A stretch of 64,000 nt of DNA from Strongylocentrotus droebachiensis (Eukaryota > Echinodermata > Echinoidea > Camarodonta > Strongylocentrotidae), in contig JAVYIG010000041.1 in the NCBI GenBank assembly GCA_035222895.1, positions 558,001 through 622,000 on the forward strand. The letters run 5' to 3'. Both the position numbers and the translations under genes were made by a program. The notes beneath the pieces are model-generated. The model did not search any database, was not told the origin of the DNA, and worked only from the letters and a program-made list of their open reading frames with translations. Shown piece after piece: positions 1 through 11,620 of this stretch; the first letter of the stretch is position 1; the number at the start of each line of letters is the position of its first letter.

Positions 1-871
1 TCGACTCTTAATCCTTATCTGAATTCAGTTTTCCCCCCTCCCGCCCGAAGCGCGGAAGTTTTTTACGTTTCATTAAATTATTAGAGAAAGTAGACGATTC
101 GTTGAACCGTGCTCGAGTCTTAATCCTTGTCTGAATGAAATTTCCCCCTCCCGCGCAAAGCGCGGAAGTTTTGACGTTTCATTCAATTATTAGAGAAAGA
201 AGACGATTCGTTATACCGTTTTCGACTCTTAATAAGCCCTATAATTGTCTGAATTCAGTTTCCCCCTTTAGCACGAATCGCGGAAGCTTTGACGTTTCCT
301 TAAATTATAAGAGAAAGCAGACGATTCGTTGTACCATTTTCGACTCTTAATCCTTGTCTGAATTCAGTTTCCCCCTTCCAGCGCGAAAAGCTTAGACGTT
401 TGATTTAATTATTATAGAAAGAAGACGATTCTTTGCACCGTTTTCGACTCTTATTAAGCTCTATTTATCTGAATTCAGTTTCCCCCTCTTGTGCGAAGCG
501 CGGAAGCTTTGACGTTTCCTTAAATTATGAGAGAAAGAAGACGATTCGTTGAACCGTTCTCGACTCGTCTAAATGAAGTTTTCCTCTCCCGCGCGAAGCG
601 CGAAAATTTTTGCGTTTCATCAAAATATAGAGAAAGGAAAACGATTCGTTGTACTGTTCTCGACTCTTAATCCTAATCTGAATTCAGTTTTCCCCCCTCT
701 GCGCGAATCGCTGAAGCTTATACGTTTCCTCAAATTATTAGAGAAAGAAAACGATTCGTTGAATCGTTCTCGACTCGTCTGAAAGAAGTTTTCCCCACCC
801 GCGCAAAGCGCGAAAATTTTGGCGTTTCACCAAATATAGAGAAAGGAAGACGATTTGTCGTACCGTTGTTG
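1..871. repeat. Tandem ~110-bp mini-hairpin repeat array (partial element)
   Basis: About eight units of roughly 98-120 bp. Each has a C-rich run, a short palindrome of the type CGCGC-GAA-GCGCG, a GACGTTTC-like segment and a conserved ACGATTCGTTG box. Unit order matches 29.5-30.4 kb, so this is the 3' part of the same kind of element, cut by the window edge. No end or target duplication is visible here. Open frames across it are repeat artefacts. Confidence 0.85.
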
Positions 872-2020
872 ACTCTAAGGGATAAGGTTGATTACTGCAT
901 GGACGAAAGAGGAAAAAGTCAGAATATTGGCTTCATATTGGTTTGTTGCTTTTACATTAATGTTTACATTAATGACAATACGATATGATACATTGCGCTC
1001 ATTATATATTTTACTTATGCAGTGAGTACCTTATCGAATATTGTGAACTCATGATAAAACCTAAAGTGCCTAAATTGCCGGCGTGATTCGGTACTTCGGG
1101 CCTACTCAATATAAAAGCACACAGTATCACATATCAGACAGAACTCAGCAAGAAGGATGGTGTTATTTCAGTTAGTGTCTTATACCACGCGGTCGCCATG
1201 CATAGTGGAGTCAGTTGAAAGGATTAAAAATTCAATACTTTAAAGGTTATACATAATTTCGATTTACACTGTTTGCCAAAATGTGTAATATAATAAATCC
1301 CGGGACATAATGTCGGTAATAAGAGTACAATGATAAGCATTAACCAAACTCTCTTTATCGCTAGGTTGTATTTCTTTAGAGTGTATTTTCGGTATTTACA
1401 TTTCCAAAGTTCTTTACAGGAATTCATGAGAAGTTTATCGAATATACAGCCATGAACCCATATTAAGCAAACAAAACAAACTTTTGTTTGGAAAAAGTTC
1501 CTCTTTGCCTACCTTCTTCCCACCGCATATAGCGTTATTTGGTTGCAAGACATAATGCACAACCATCACAATGGATTATATCTTTCTTCTAGGTGGGACA
1601 CATACATTTTTGTTTCATCTCACTGTAAGCACCAGCAAAGTAGAAATGAAAGCTATCTTGAACATTTAGAGAACATTCTTTCATGTTATTAATTATTGTG
1701 ATTCACAATTACTTATTTCCATACAGTGTGTGCGGGCAAACACTGAATCCAATGACCGGGGTAATATTATATTTGTAAAGCGCTTAGAGACATTTGTATT
1801 AAGCGCTATATAAAAATTAAATATTATTATTATTATTATAACATGTATTATGCTTTGTTATTTTTGCATTGAATATGAATAAAGGCAACCAATCAATCAC
1901 TCATTTGCAACAAAATGAAAATGTTTGAATTCGAATAGACATATTTTTAAATGTCATGAAGTTTTGACCAATGCCATATAAAAGCATATAAAGGCCTGGA
2001 ATATTCTGCAAAACCTGCAA
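872..2020. other. Intergenic, no gene seen; contains a SINE-like 3' tail
   Basis: No coding signal. About 1205-1553 is one copy of a 340-bp direct repeat whose partner is 3449-3789. Positions 1765-1850 (AAGCGCTTAGAGAC followed by a GCGCTATATAAA box and an ATT repeat) look like the 3' tail of a SINE. No tRNA-like head is recognisable. Confidence 0.5.
1205..1553 (+). repeat. Copy 1 of a ~340-bp direct repeat
   Basis: Aligns almost base for base with 3449-3789, with scattered substitutions and small indels. Both copies give a similar short minus-strand frame, which I take as a consequence of the duplication and not as a gene. Confidence 0.75.
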
Positions 2021-2130
2021 TTGAGTTAGATGTGACCATGGTGTAAGATACCCACTTTTCCATCACAATACTCTGTGGCGACAATTTTATTTTGGGGGAA
2101 CATATTTTTTATGGTGCTCGTACCTAGACA

Positions 2131-2480
2131 ATACAAAAGACAAATATTGGGCACACTTACAGGGAGGTAATGTTTTGACTATACGTAAAACACGTATAAT
2201 CTAAAGAAAATCAATGAAAAGATGTTGCATTGATATTTGTGAAACCAATTTGTATGTTAGGAAGCTTTATTACATTCTTTACATATACGATTTTCAATAT
2301 ACAACACTAGCTGTATGGCTTATTACTCTCCCCTCTCCTCGAGCACATGTAGAGGTAGGCGGGCACATCTACAGGAAAGTGATGTTTTGACCACGTCAAA
2401 CACGTATAATCTAAAGAAAATCAATGAAAAGATGTTGCATTGATATTTGTGAAACTAATTTGTATCTTGGTCTTTTCTTT
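2131..2480. repeat. Two tandem copies of a ~230-bp dispersed repeat
   Basis: A block holding GGCTTATTAC, GGTAGGCGGGCACATCTACA and AACACGTATAATC recurs at about 2131-2260 and 2320-2480, degraded at 2590-2660. Further copies lie near 3990-4160, 4185-4302 and 4872-4995. One copy is the target of the MITE at 4303-4869. No coding signal. Confidence 0.7.
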
Positions 2481-3448
2481 CTGCTTCTTTATTTTCTTTC
2501 TTTTTTCTTTTCATGGTCTTCATCTTATTGGAGGCTATATTCTTCTTCTTTTTTTCTCAGTTCAATAGCATGTCTATCATGAATGACAAATTTGATTTTG
2601 ATATGTTTCACCACGTAAATCACGTATACTCAAAGAAAATCAATAAAAAGAAATTGAATTGTTGTTTTAAAACTAAGTTATATCTTTTTTTTTTCCTTCT
2701 TCTTCTTCCCTTTCTTCTCTTTTTCGTGGGTCTTCATCTTATTGGAGACCATTTTCTTATTTTTTCCTTTTTTTTCAGTTCAATTGCATGTCTATTCATT
2801 AATGAAAAAATTGATATTTGATATTAATAGTAGCTTTCAGAAGAATCGAGCTTCGTCATTGTCATGTTTCAATTTTGTTTTAATGATATAGTGAAGTGGT
2901 AAACTATGGAGGCTATTTTCTTTCAATTTTTTCCTCTGTTTTGGGGGTTACATTTTAGCATTACAAATTGGTGTCGAATGGCAGTTTTTTGTTGAATAAT
3001 TGATGCACATCTGATGTGTATCAATTATTCAGAAACAATTTCCGCCATATCGACGATTCCTACATTATTGTCTACTTGCTCTACCTCAACACCGCATTCA
3101 TCAGTTAATGATCACCTACTTTTCATATTCATAGTAGAATTCAATTCGGTTTTCAACAATTATACTAATAGCGGTGTCCTTGCCATGGCTCATGGATTAT
3201 GATGATATGTTTATGTCGTGCACGATTAATTGCACTTCTGGTCGCCATGGCGTTCATTCTTTCTCATCTCGTTTCTATTTTTGTTTTACCAATGCTGAGA
3301 AATAATGATTATATTTTGGCAGGCTTGCAGTTCTGTTAAAAATTCCCTTTTTAAAGGTATTTTATGTCTTCTTTTTTTTCTTACGGGGCTGGGGGTAGGG
3401 GAAGCTATAAGTATTTAAAAATGGATGAATATTATTTGTGAAATATAG

Positions 3449-3789
3449 TGGATTTAGTGGAAAGGATTAGAATCCAATACTTTGACGGTTATACAATATT
3501 TTGATTTACACTGTTTGCCTAAATATGTAATAAAATAAATCCCAGGCCATAATGTCGGTAATAAGAGTACATTGATGAGCATTAAGCAAACTCTCTCTAT
3601 CGCTAGGTTGTATTTCTTTAAAGTGTATTTTTGGTATTTACATTTCCAAAGTTCTTTACAGGAAGCCATTAGAAGTTCATCGAATAAAAAGCCATGAACC
3701 CATAATCAAACAATAACATTTCGTTTAGAAAAAGTTCCTCTTTGCTAACCTTCTTCCAACGGCATAGCATTATTTGGTTTCAAGACAAA
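3449..3789 (+). repeat. Copy 2 of a ~340-bp direct repeat
   Basis: Partner of 1205-1553. The two copies are separated by about 1.9 kb of AT-rich and pyrimidine-rich DNA in which I see no gene. Confidence 0.75.
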
Positions 3790-4302
3790 AAAAATTAACA
3801 AACCAGTAATCAACATTAAACATTATAATTAATAACCACTGATACCAAGTTATTTTATACTGCTGCTTGAATGTGCTTGTAAAATCACCAAGCTTGTTAA
3901 TCCAGAACACATCTAGAGATTACGCTACTGATTGATGTACCTTAAGCTTCCAGGAGCTTTGAAAATAAAAAGTCAGGAAATGCTTTAAAAATATTTAATC
4001 CTTTATCTCTCGGATATTCGATATACAACACTAGCTGTATGCCTTTATTACACTCCTCTCTCCTCGGGCACACGTAGATGTAGGCGGGCACATCTACAGG
4101 GAGGTGATTTTTCGACCACGTAAAACACGTATACTCAAAGAAAATCAATGAAAATAATTTTGTTGGTGAAACTCATTTTTATCTTATGAAGCTTTATTTC
4201 ATCCTTTACATCTGTGCTATTCAATATACAACACTAGATGTAGGGCTTATTACCCTCCCCTCTCCTCGGGCACATGTAGAGGTAGGCGTGCACATGCACC
4301 TA

Positions 4303-4869
4303 CACTCTAAGAAAAAAGGGTGCAAAAAAGGGTGCAAAAAAGGGTGCAATATATGATTTTGCACCCTTCCCACAAAAATGAACCCTATCGACCAAAAAAG
4401 GGTGCAAAATAAAAGTTTGCACATTGCTTGCATATTCATGATTAATTTACACGTGTTCACATAAAAAATGATTTGTTAAGCAAATTATGACAATGCACAT
4501 CAACTTTGTGATTTGTATTTTCCTTCGGCAATCATTAACCAATATATTATTTTGTCTAATCATGCCCACTTACATTCACGTTTTAGCAATAGATATATTG
4601 ATTATATGATAACTAACCAAGAAACAACATGCATGTTCAATATGTATTTGTGTACGAGCAAAGTTCATGAGTATTCCTCGAGTATGGGTGCAAGATTGCA
4701 CCTTTCGTAGGGTGCAGGATTGAACCATAAATGGTACTAACATGTCCCCTATAAGGTTCAATCTGGCGCCCTTTTAAAGGGTGCAGGATTTAACCCCTAA
4801 AGGTGCTGCCAGTGTTGCATCGGTTTCCACCCCTAAAGGTGCATACTTGCGCCATTTTTTCTTAGTGTG
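4303..4869. mobile_element. Tc1/mariner-type MITE with TA target duplication
   Basis: The ends are inverted repeats (CACTCTAAGAAAAAAGGG at the left; reverse complement of the right end CACACTAAGAAAAAATGG). TA lies immediately outside both ends (4301-4302 and 4870-4871). The host is a copy of the ~230-bp dispersed repeat, and other copies show the uninterrupted site (CACATCTACAGGGAGG). The interior is 567 bp of GGGTGCA-type repeats with no transposase, so the element is non-autonomous. Confidence 0.85.
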
Positions 4870-5399
4870 TACAGGAAGCTAGTGATGTAAAAGCTGTATG
4901 GCTTATTACCCTTCCCTCCCCTCGGGTACATGTAGAGGCAGGTAAGTAGGTACACCTGCAGGGAGGTGGTTTGACCGGCGACCGAGTTTACCACGTGCTC
5001 TTTGGATTTCAATAACGACAATTATTGAAATAAAAACTCTATTAATATGCTTAACACTCAAATGCTACTACCGTATAACCACAAACATTGCACCTGTATA
5101 ATGGTCACATTTTGCCCTGATTTGCACTGGTGAACGATGTATTCAATATTTCCAGCATAAATATAATTAAATATTTACTATATACTGTAGAGAAAGAGAC
5201 AAGTTATTTTTTCTTTCTTTCACCCTTAACAGGTGTTTTTATTACAACAAAATAATCAAACTCACATACTTTTTGTTTAACATTACCACTATAATACTTT
5301 ACACATACATTTCATTTTTCCTTTTTTCCTTTTTTTGACAGAGCTGTGTTAATGTCCAAATGTATCTTAACTTCTTTCATCTTTTTCCTTTCGTTTCTC

Positions 5400-7330
5400 A
5401 AAATTACTTTTGTATATAAGCTCCAAAGGCTATTGTAACAATATTATCAATATTTTTTTCCAAATTGGTTTTTAACAGAAGACCAACATTAAAATCAGTA
5501 TCTACATTACAGACATGCTTTATCATTTCCATTAATTTTTCATAGAAGGGAATGTTTATTTCACATTTCAGAAACAGCATGAAATAAATCTTCTCTACAG
5601 TTACATGTTTCACATATATCGGAATTACTAAATCCCCATAAAAACAACATTCTTTTTACAGGAATCAAATTATACATTTTCTTTAAATTAAATTGTTTCA
5701 ATTTATTTTCCTTTACATTCATCAAATTTCTTTGGAAGATCTTTTTCCAGTTTAAATGATAATCAATTAAGCTTGTCCAGTATGATGGACTCTCATCTCT
5801 TATGTCATCCTTTGCTCGAATATGATAAAATAACCTACTTGACACAAATTTAAATTGTTTTTCTAACAAAATAGATTCTTTTAAGTTATCAGTCCAAACT
5901 TTTGGTATTGCATTTCTCAATTTAGAAAAAAATAAAAGTGCTGTCGCTTTCACTTTTTTATTTTCAATGGTTGTTATCAATTTTGTCATGGAAATAAAAT
6001 TTCCTTTAATATAAATATCTTTTACAAAGATTATGTTACTGAGGTTTACGCTGTTTTTCATGCGTAATATATTTATTATACCATAAAATCTGAGTATCCA
6101 AATGAATATAATCCTGTTTAACATTATCATTTATATATGACCAGGCTTTCATAATTTCTAAATAAAACCTTGGCAATTTGCCGACAAAATATTTTTCTAT
6201 CATGTGTCGACCAATAGTACAATTCAAAGTAAATTGAGAACTCCTAAAGGTTGGAAATATAACATTGCCAAGTCTTTCCAATAACTTTCTGTGTCATCAA
6301 CTATTCTTCCAAGCCATTTCAATCTGAAACAATGTATTAACCTGTCAAAATCAATCATTCCTTTTCTACCATCAGTATAATCTCTAACTACCGTTTTTCT
6401 TTTCACTTTGTCAACTTTTGAATTCCATACAAAATTGTATATAATCTTTATTATTTTGTTTACAATATAATTTGGTACTGAACTAAACATAATCAGATGA
6501 ACTATTTGACTAATAAGCAATGTCTTAATTATGGAACTCTTCCTATAATTGTAAGGTTTCTCTTCCGCCAATTGTCTACTATTCTCTGTATCTTTTCTAG
6601 TTTCGTTTCCCAATTTAATTTTACCACTAAATCTAGGTCAGTGTCTATATAAACTCCTAAGTATTTGATACAGCCATCTGTCCAATGAAGGCTTGAAAGT
6701 TCCATTTATGCTTTGTAGGACTCAACCATTTCAAGATTGTTTTATCTTTATTGAGCATATTCCAAAATATATTTCACAGATGATTCTTCTCTGAAAAATA
6801 TAGAAGTGTCATCTGCATATTGCAGAATGTTCAACTCTTTCTGATTACCAGTATTTCCAAAGGGAATCCCTTTAATCCTGTCATTCTTTCTTATTCTATC
6901 TGCCAGTCTCTACTTCTAAGATAAACAACATAGCCGATAGAGGGCAGCTTTGCCTTATTCCTCTCCTTATCTCCAAATTTCTCGTTCTATTGAGCTTTCA
7001 ACTTTATCATACATGAATTTAATCCAGTCAGACAATCTTCAATGAATTGAAATTCTACAGTATCGAATGCTTTTCGAAATCGATCAGCATTAGTGCCCCT
7101 TTCAAACATGTATTTTGCATATATTCCAGAACATCTTGCGTGCGCCTAATATTAAAACCCCTCATTCTGCTCTTAATGATACCTACTTGATTTTCATGTA
7201 TGATGTTCGGTATTACTTTATGTAGCCTATTTGCCATCACTGATGCCATTATTTTGTAATCGTAATTAAACAAAGTTAATTATTTAAATCTTCCATCTCT
7301 CCTTTTTTGTGGATCAATGTAATAACTCCT
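5400..7330 (-). mobile_element. Degenerate non-LTR retrotransposon (L1/Tx1-like ORF2 remnant)
   Basis: Read on the minus strand, successive frames give a reverse-transcriptase protein in order. 7273-7055 has the finger/palm lead-in (HENQVGIIKSR then LIDFEK). About 6820-6760 has a YADDT active-site box. 6613-6224 has the post-RT segment (FVWNSKVDK and DGRKGMIDFDR). 6281-5561 continues toward the C-terminus. 5620-5404 has a C-x2-C-type zinc-finger tail (ICETCNCREDLFH). Frameshifts and stops separate the pieces, so it cannot make a full protein. The same clade appears, less decayed, at 44757-46831. The clade name is by resemblance only. Confidence 0.8.
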
Positions 7331-7359
7331 AATCGTTGTGTTTTTAAAATGTAGACATG

Positions 7360-7894
7360 ATCCCATCATCAGATCAAAAATCAAAGGGAACGTCCCCTAT
7401 GGCCCATAGTCTCAGCTAAATTGTATCTAAATTCGGGAGAAAATGAAGCAAACATAAGCGAGCTACTGCTCAAAGAACGATATCATGTAGATTCATGATG
7501 TGAACGAAATTCACCTACCGTAGGCATAACACGTTAATTAAGAAAATTCTGACATGTCGCCTTTAATTGAAATTTTCACTATGATGACGTCATCAAAATT
7601 AAAAATGTTGGTCAATGATCTTGTAGAGTATGGTCTTGGCTACAACATATAAAAAAAAGTTGAAGAAAATCGATCAACATTTACAGAGATACAATCAATT
7701 TTCCATGAAAATGCTGACGTCATAATATGCAAATTCGTATTTTGAGTTCCAATGTCACGATGAGACATGATTTTCGGTATTAAAGATATGATCATGAGTT
7801 TAATGTCATCGAAAAATCACAAAATGGCGCCTGGATGACGTCATGAAGACCTGATGACCTTGAAAAGTTTGCTGTCACGTCTCATGACAATGAC
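7360..7894 (-). mobile_element. Diverged Helitron relic, minus orientation
   Basis: Its reverse complement follows the internal order of the Helitrons at 21.9-25.7 kb: GATGACGTCATCCAGGCGCC, the CATATTATGACGTCAGCAT region, GATGACGTCATCATAGTG, then GTGTTATGCCTA and a CTACATGATAT box. It is internally deleted and lacks recognisable termini. It lies head-to-head with the relic at 8333. Confidence 0.75.
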
Positions 7895-8332
7895 CCCTGG
7901 CTCCGCCACTGCATATCAAATACAAAACATTTTGAATTTGTCGAATCAAACTTGAATGCAATCTCAATTTACACCACAAGATTGATGTAAGGGAACACAT
8001 TTCAGCAAACAATGCTTTAAAAGCGGTTATGTAGTACGTGCTGATACACTTATTTTGATCACGACACATGAAACTATCGCATTTATCTTTTACTCCATAT
8101 TCTGTCTTATTTTATTTTCTAAGAAAGTTTGTTATTAGGTGGTCTGTCATCGACATACCACCTATTGATTTCGTCAGATTTTTTTCTTCTTTATTTCTTT
8201 ATTAGGTTGGATGATTTCGTCAGAATTTTCTTTCTTCTTTCTTTCTTTCTTTGTATTCCTCATCCTTTTTATGTGCTGGGAACTAACTCAAGATTAGTTC
8301 AGCCAAATACTTTAAATTTTAGCACAGTCAGA
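7895..8332. other. Spacer between inverted Helitron relics; no gene seen
   Basis: Begins with CTCCGCCACTG, the kind of end seen on hAT-like elements elsewhere in the window, but I cannot find its partner end. The rest is AT-rich with a TTTC run. The short frames here end inside the flanking inverted repeat and are artefacts. Confidence 0.4.
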
Positions 8333-8600
8333 GGTCATTGTCATGAGACGTGACAGCGACCTTTTCAAGGTCATCAGGTCTTCATGACGTCATCCAGGCG
8401 CCATTTTGTGATTTTTCGATGACGTTCAACTCATGATCTTCAATACGGAAAATCATTTCTCATTCATATTTATCACGATTAAGGTCAATATCTGTCCGGT
8501 CAATTTCAGGTCAATAAACGCGCGCATACGCGTACGTCCGCAAAATGTCTAAATGCTCAAAATCGTCTTAAAATATATTTTTCTTTTACTTTCCCTAGAG
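8333..8600 (+). mobile_element. Diverged Helitron 5'-part relic, plus orientation
   Basis: Carries GATGACGTCATCCAGGCGCC-like sequence, the CAAGGTCAATATCTGTCCGG box and the ACGCGCGCATACGCGTACGT alternating purine-pyrimidine stretch typical of the 21.9-25.7 kb copies. The first ~130 bp form an inverted repeat with 7750-7894. Confidence 0.7.
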
Positions 8601-9044
8601 CTCGCTCGCTATGCACGCTCGCATTGATAGTTGTTATCATTTTGTTACTTGTAAAAAAAACTCTTCAGTCTTTTTTCATTAGATTGTGCTTGAAACTCAT
8701 CAGGATTTGTTTTTTGTCCTCTTTATTAGATGTAATTTTTTGCACTGCGACCTCATAAATCTTTAAAATTTTGCTCGCTCGCTTAGCTCGTTCGAAATTC
8801 AGACCACCACACCCAGCTGCAAATGTGTTACCTAAGCAGTATCTTGTACCACGTAAATAGGGAAAAATACTGATGTCATCCCTGGTAGTGTTATCACAAT
8901 TATGGTGATGTTGGGGGTATACACCAATGTCTAAACATTGTGAATGTTCACTTTGAGGTTTCGCTTTGTATGTGCCCTTTTTTTTCTTCAAGAAAGTGCC
9001 CTTTTTTGGTTGGTGCCCCCCACTCTGCCGACCCTGATTCAATC
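8600..9044. other. Upstream flank of GPCR copy A; no gene seen
   Basis: Contains CTCGCTCGCT-type motifs common near repeats. Homology to the flanks of the other two receptors begins only at about 9045, so this is outside the duplicated unit. Confidence 0.5.
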
Positions 9045-9119
9045 TTTGTGTTACATTTGTCCTTTTATACCAAATTGAGATGTCTTTCTAATCTATGAAA
9101 ATTCTCATGACCTGTCTGC

Positions 9120-9121
9120 AG
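9120..9121 (+). promoter_or_regulatory. Candidate 3' splice acceptor before GPCR A
   Basis: CCTGTCTGCAG ends 3 bases before the chosen ATG, with pyrimidine-rich sequence upstream. The same site is conserved before all three receptors (31962-31963 and 47498-47499). This suggests one or more upstream 5'UTR exons outside the recognised coding exon. Inference only. Confidence 0.45.
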
Positions 9122-9124
9122 ATT

Positions 9125-10276
9125 ATGGATCCTGAAGAGTCTACCCAATTCAACAACAACAACAACAACAGGACCCCTGTCTTCTCTTCAAAAGATAGAA
9201 CCCTACCACTTTCGGCATTGATTCCAGTCGTAGCTATCTACGGTATCCTCATTGCGACCACTGTCCTTGGAAATCTGTTCGTCATCATTTCATACGTACA
9301 AGACAGAAAGTTACGTCAACGACCTGCTAACCTGATCATACTCAATCTTGCCTTTGCCGATTTTATCGTTGGACTCGTGTCGTTAACGGTCAATCTGACG
9401 ACCATTGTAAGTGGGCGTTGGTTGTTCGGCGAGTACGTCTGTAAATTATACAGCGTTATCGACTATGTAGCCGTCTACGTATCGGTCGTAATGATCGTGT
9501 TCATCAGTATCGAAAGATATTTGTTAGTTACGAAGCCAATCAAACACCGATTATTCGTGACACGAAAACGTGTTCGATACGCAATCATATCAGCTTGGAT
9601 AATCTACTTTACAGTTGTGTTCCTACTTTCTTTCGGATGGACGACTTTTGGTGGAAGAAAGGAGACGGTGGATTATTCGCACGAGTGCCTCACGGAGTTC
9701 CTTGTGAATCCATCCGTAACATTGACTCTTAGTCTTATTGGATACTTAATACCATTTTCGAGTATTGCTTTCTTAAATCTTCTTATTTTTGTTAACATTA
9801 AGAGGCAGTTGGATAAATTTCCAGTTATCACAATCAATCGAAGCTTTGAATGTCGTACAAACAGTTATGCTGTAAAAGGAGACAAGGATAATCATCAAAC
9901 AAAATCGTTCCGTCTGTCAGCTTCACAGCGAGCCAATACATCTATGAGTATCCAAACTGTTTCACAAGCAATCCACATGAACGCGATACCAAATACCAAA
10001 TTTGATCAGTTTACCAGCGTGAGACTTCAAAAGAATACAATAATTGCCAAGAAGCTTGCCCTCGTTGTCATGGTGTTTGGCGTGTGTTGTCTTCCATATG
10101 AAATCTGCACCATTGCGAATGCTTTCTGCGGAGAAACATGCATCAGTAACCTGGCTTGGGATATAGCTGAGAATATGCAATGGGCTAATTCTGGGATAAA
10201 TCCAATTCTTTATGCTTTCACGAATGTCCAATTTAGGCGAAATTTTGTGAGACTATTTCGATGTCGATCAAAATAA
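9125..10276 (+). CDS. Muscarinic/histamine-like class A GPCR, paralog A
   Basis: A 383-aa single-exon seven-transmembrane receptor, predicted at the plasma membrane and coupling to G proteins. Landmarks seen: NRT glycosylation sequon near residue 15, N50 (1.50), D79 (2.50), C106 (3.25) with ECL2 C188, D113-Y114 (3.32-3.33), E130-R131-Y132, W158 (4.50), P210 (5.50), NPILY 359-363 and a short helix-8 tail ending FRCRSK. D3.32 and DYVA point to an amine ligand by family knowledge. Unusual residues: C322 at the 6.48 toggle, E326 at 6.52, E349 at 7.39, W353 at 7.43. The third intracellular loop lacks about 11 residues present in the other two copies. I chose the MDPEES start because it follows the conserved acceptor. 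An in-frame ATG at 9095 would add 10 residues. The ligand cannot be named from sequence. Confidence 0.93.
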   Translation: MDPEESTQFNNNNNNRTPVFSSKDRTLPLSALIPVVAIYGILIATTVLGNLFVIISYVQDRKLRQRPANLIILNLAFADFIVGLVSLTVNLTTIVSGRWLFGEYVCKLYSVIDYVAVYVSVVMIVFISIERYLLVTKPIKHRLFVTRKRVRYAIISAWIIYFTVVFLLSFGWTTFGGRKETVDYSHECLTEFLVNPSVTLTLSLIGYLIPFSSIAFLNLLIFVNIKRQLDKFPVITINRSFECRTNSYAVKGDKDNHQTKSFRLSASQRANTSMSIQTVSQAIHMNAIPNTKFDQFTSVRLQKNTIIAKKLALVVMVFGVCCLPYEICTIANAFCGETCISNLAWDIAENMQWANSGINPILYAFTNVQFRRNFVRLFRCRSK

Positions 10277-10439
10277 TTGTAAAATGTGCGGGTGAAAAAA
10301 CACGAAAATTATCGATCATTTAAGTTGAACAAAATTCTGAAAGCAAACAAATTCTTGGTGAACATCAAGAAGATTTAGACATGGCTATAGCACCAAACTT
10401 TCATTACTAAATTTGATAAATCAATTAACGCAATCCACT

Positions 10440-10745
10440 GATAAGGATAGAGTCAGTGAGTCACTGTCGGATTTGTTACATATTTTCAAAGGCGTTTGAC
10501 ACGATTGACCATACTGTACTTAAAAATGAACTAAACCACTGTAGCATACGATAACTAATATTGGACTGGTTAAAAAATTACCTATAGAACAGGTGTAAAT
10601 TTGGGTATTGGATAGAAGAAAAAAATGAAGTACGAGGTACCCCAGAGATCCAGTTAAGGACCAACTCTTTTTTCTGATATATATATTATATATATAAAAT
10701 GTTCACCGAACTCTTCATCATATAACAAAAGGGAAAATAGAATAC
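10440..10745 (+). pseudogene. LINE reverse-transcriptase remnant behind GPCR A
   Basis: Conceptual translation with frameshifts gives AKAFDTIDHTVL, DWLKNYL and a QGSVLGPTLFLIYIND-like box, all hallmarks of a non-LTR RT. Homologous remnants follow each receptor (33330-33560 and 48850-49060), so the insertion predates the duplications. Confidence 0.75.
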
Positions 10746-11459
10746 ACCTAGGAGAAGTAAGTCTGTAGCGTATCTAGGGAGGGACACGTGCCCCAGGCGG
10801 CACTAAACCTTGACGGGGGCAAAATAAGAGAGAAAGAGAGAGAGAGAGAGAATGAGATAGGGGAGAAAAGAAAGAAAGGTCATAGTCATTAAGGTCCTTG
10901 CGCTCCCCCTCCAATATGAAGAGTAAATTGTATTAAATATAAAGTTTTGAAGGTTTAAGATGCACACAAATTCTATACTCGGTCGCTTTGCTCCCTCGCA
11001 TGTGTTGTTTCAGAATTCCGTTATTTCATGATCTGATTTAAGTTATAGTTTACAAATAACGTTTTTAAAAGTTTGGACAAATTTGTAATTCTCGTTGCTT
11101 TGTTCTTTATTGCTCAATACTTTTGTATTTGATTATTGTATCTGAATGTATTGCCTCTGTTGTAATTTTGACGGTTTTTATACTCACATTTGTATTACCT
11201 CGTGATTTATTGATTTGTTTTGCGCCTCGGGTGCTATTCTAGGCAAATATGTGCGCTACAAAACTAATCTACAGTTATTCATATTATTAGTACTATTATC
11301 ATTAACTAATCTACAGTTATTCATGTTATTAGTACTATTATCTATTATCATTATCATTATATCAACTATATCGTTCTGTGTTATTATTGTGTTTTAGTTT
11401 GTAATGTCCTGTACACGTCTTGCATTTTGTTTTATTGTGAATTTTAATGTTTTGTATTT

Positions 11460-11620
11460 TCCACATTTGTCATTTATGTTATGGGTCCACCCAATACTCT
11501 CAAGCCATCGGCTTTATCGGGTGTAAAATGATCCAGCACAATTCTCAATGTATATATATTGTATGTGATTTTTTATGAAATAATAAATTGAAATTGAAAT
11601 TGAAAATTGAAATACTGTAG
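11460..11620 (+). mobile_element. LINE 3' UTR and tail
   Basis: CAAGCCATCGGCTTTATCGG stem followed downstream by an AAATTGAAATTGAAATTG tail, the pattern of CR1/L2-like 3' ends. A second tail (AAATTCAAATTCAAATTCAA) ends at about 11993. No ORF remains. Confidence 0.55.

Noticed and set aside
2513-2821. 102-aa Phe/Leu-rich frame that looks like a membrane protein
   Set aside because: T-rich DNA forces hydrophobic codons; overlaps a decayed copy of the local dispersed repeat.
1224-3669. Two similar 67-71 aa minus-strand frames suggesting a small gene family
   Set aside because: They sit in a 340-bp duplicated non-coding block; shared frame follows from the duplication, with no start context or domain.
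10060-10231. Minus-strand frame inside GPCR A
   Set aside because: Antisense shadow of the receptor coding region.
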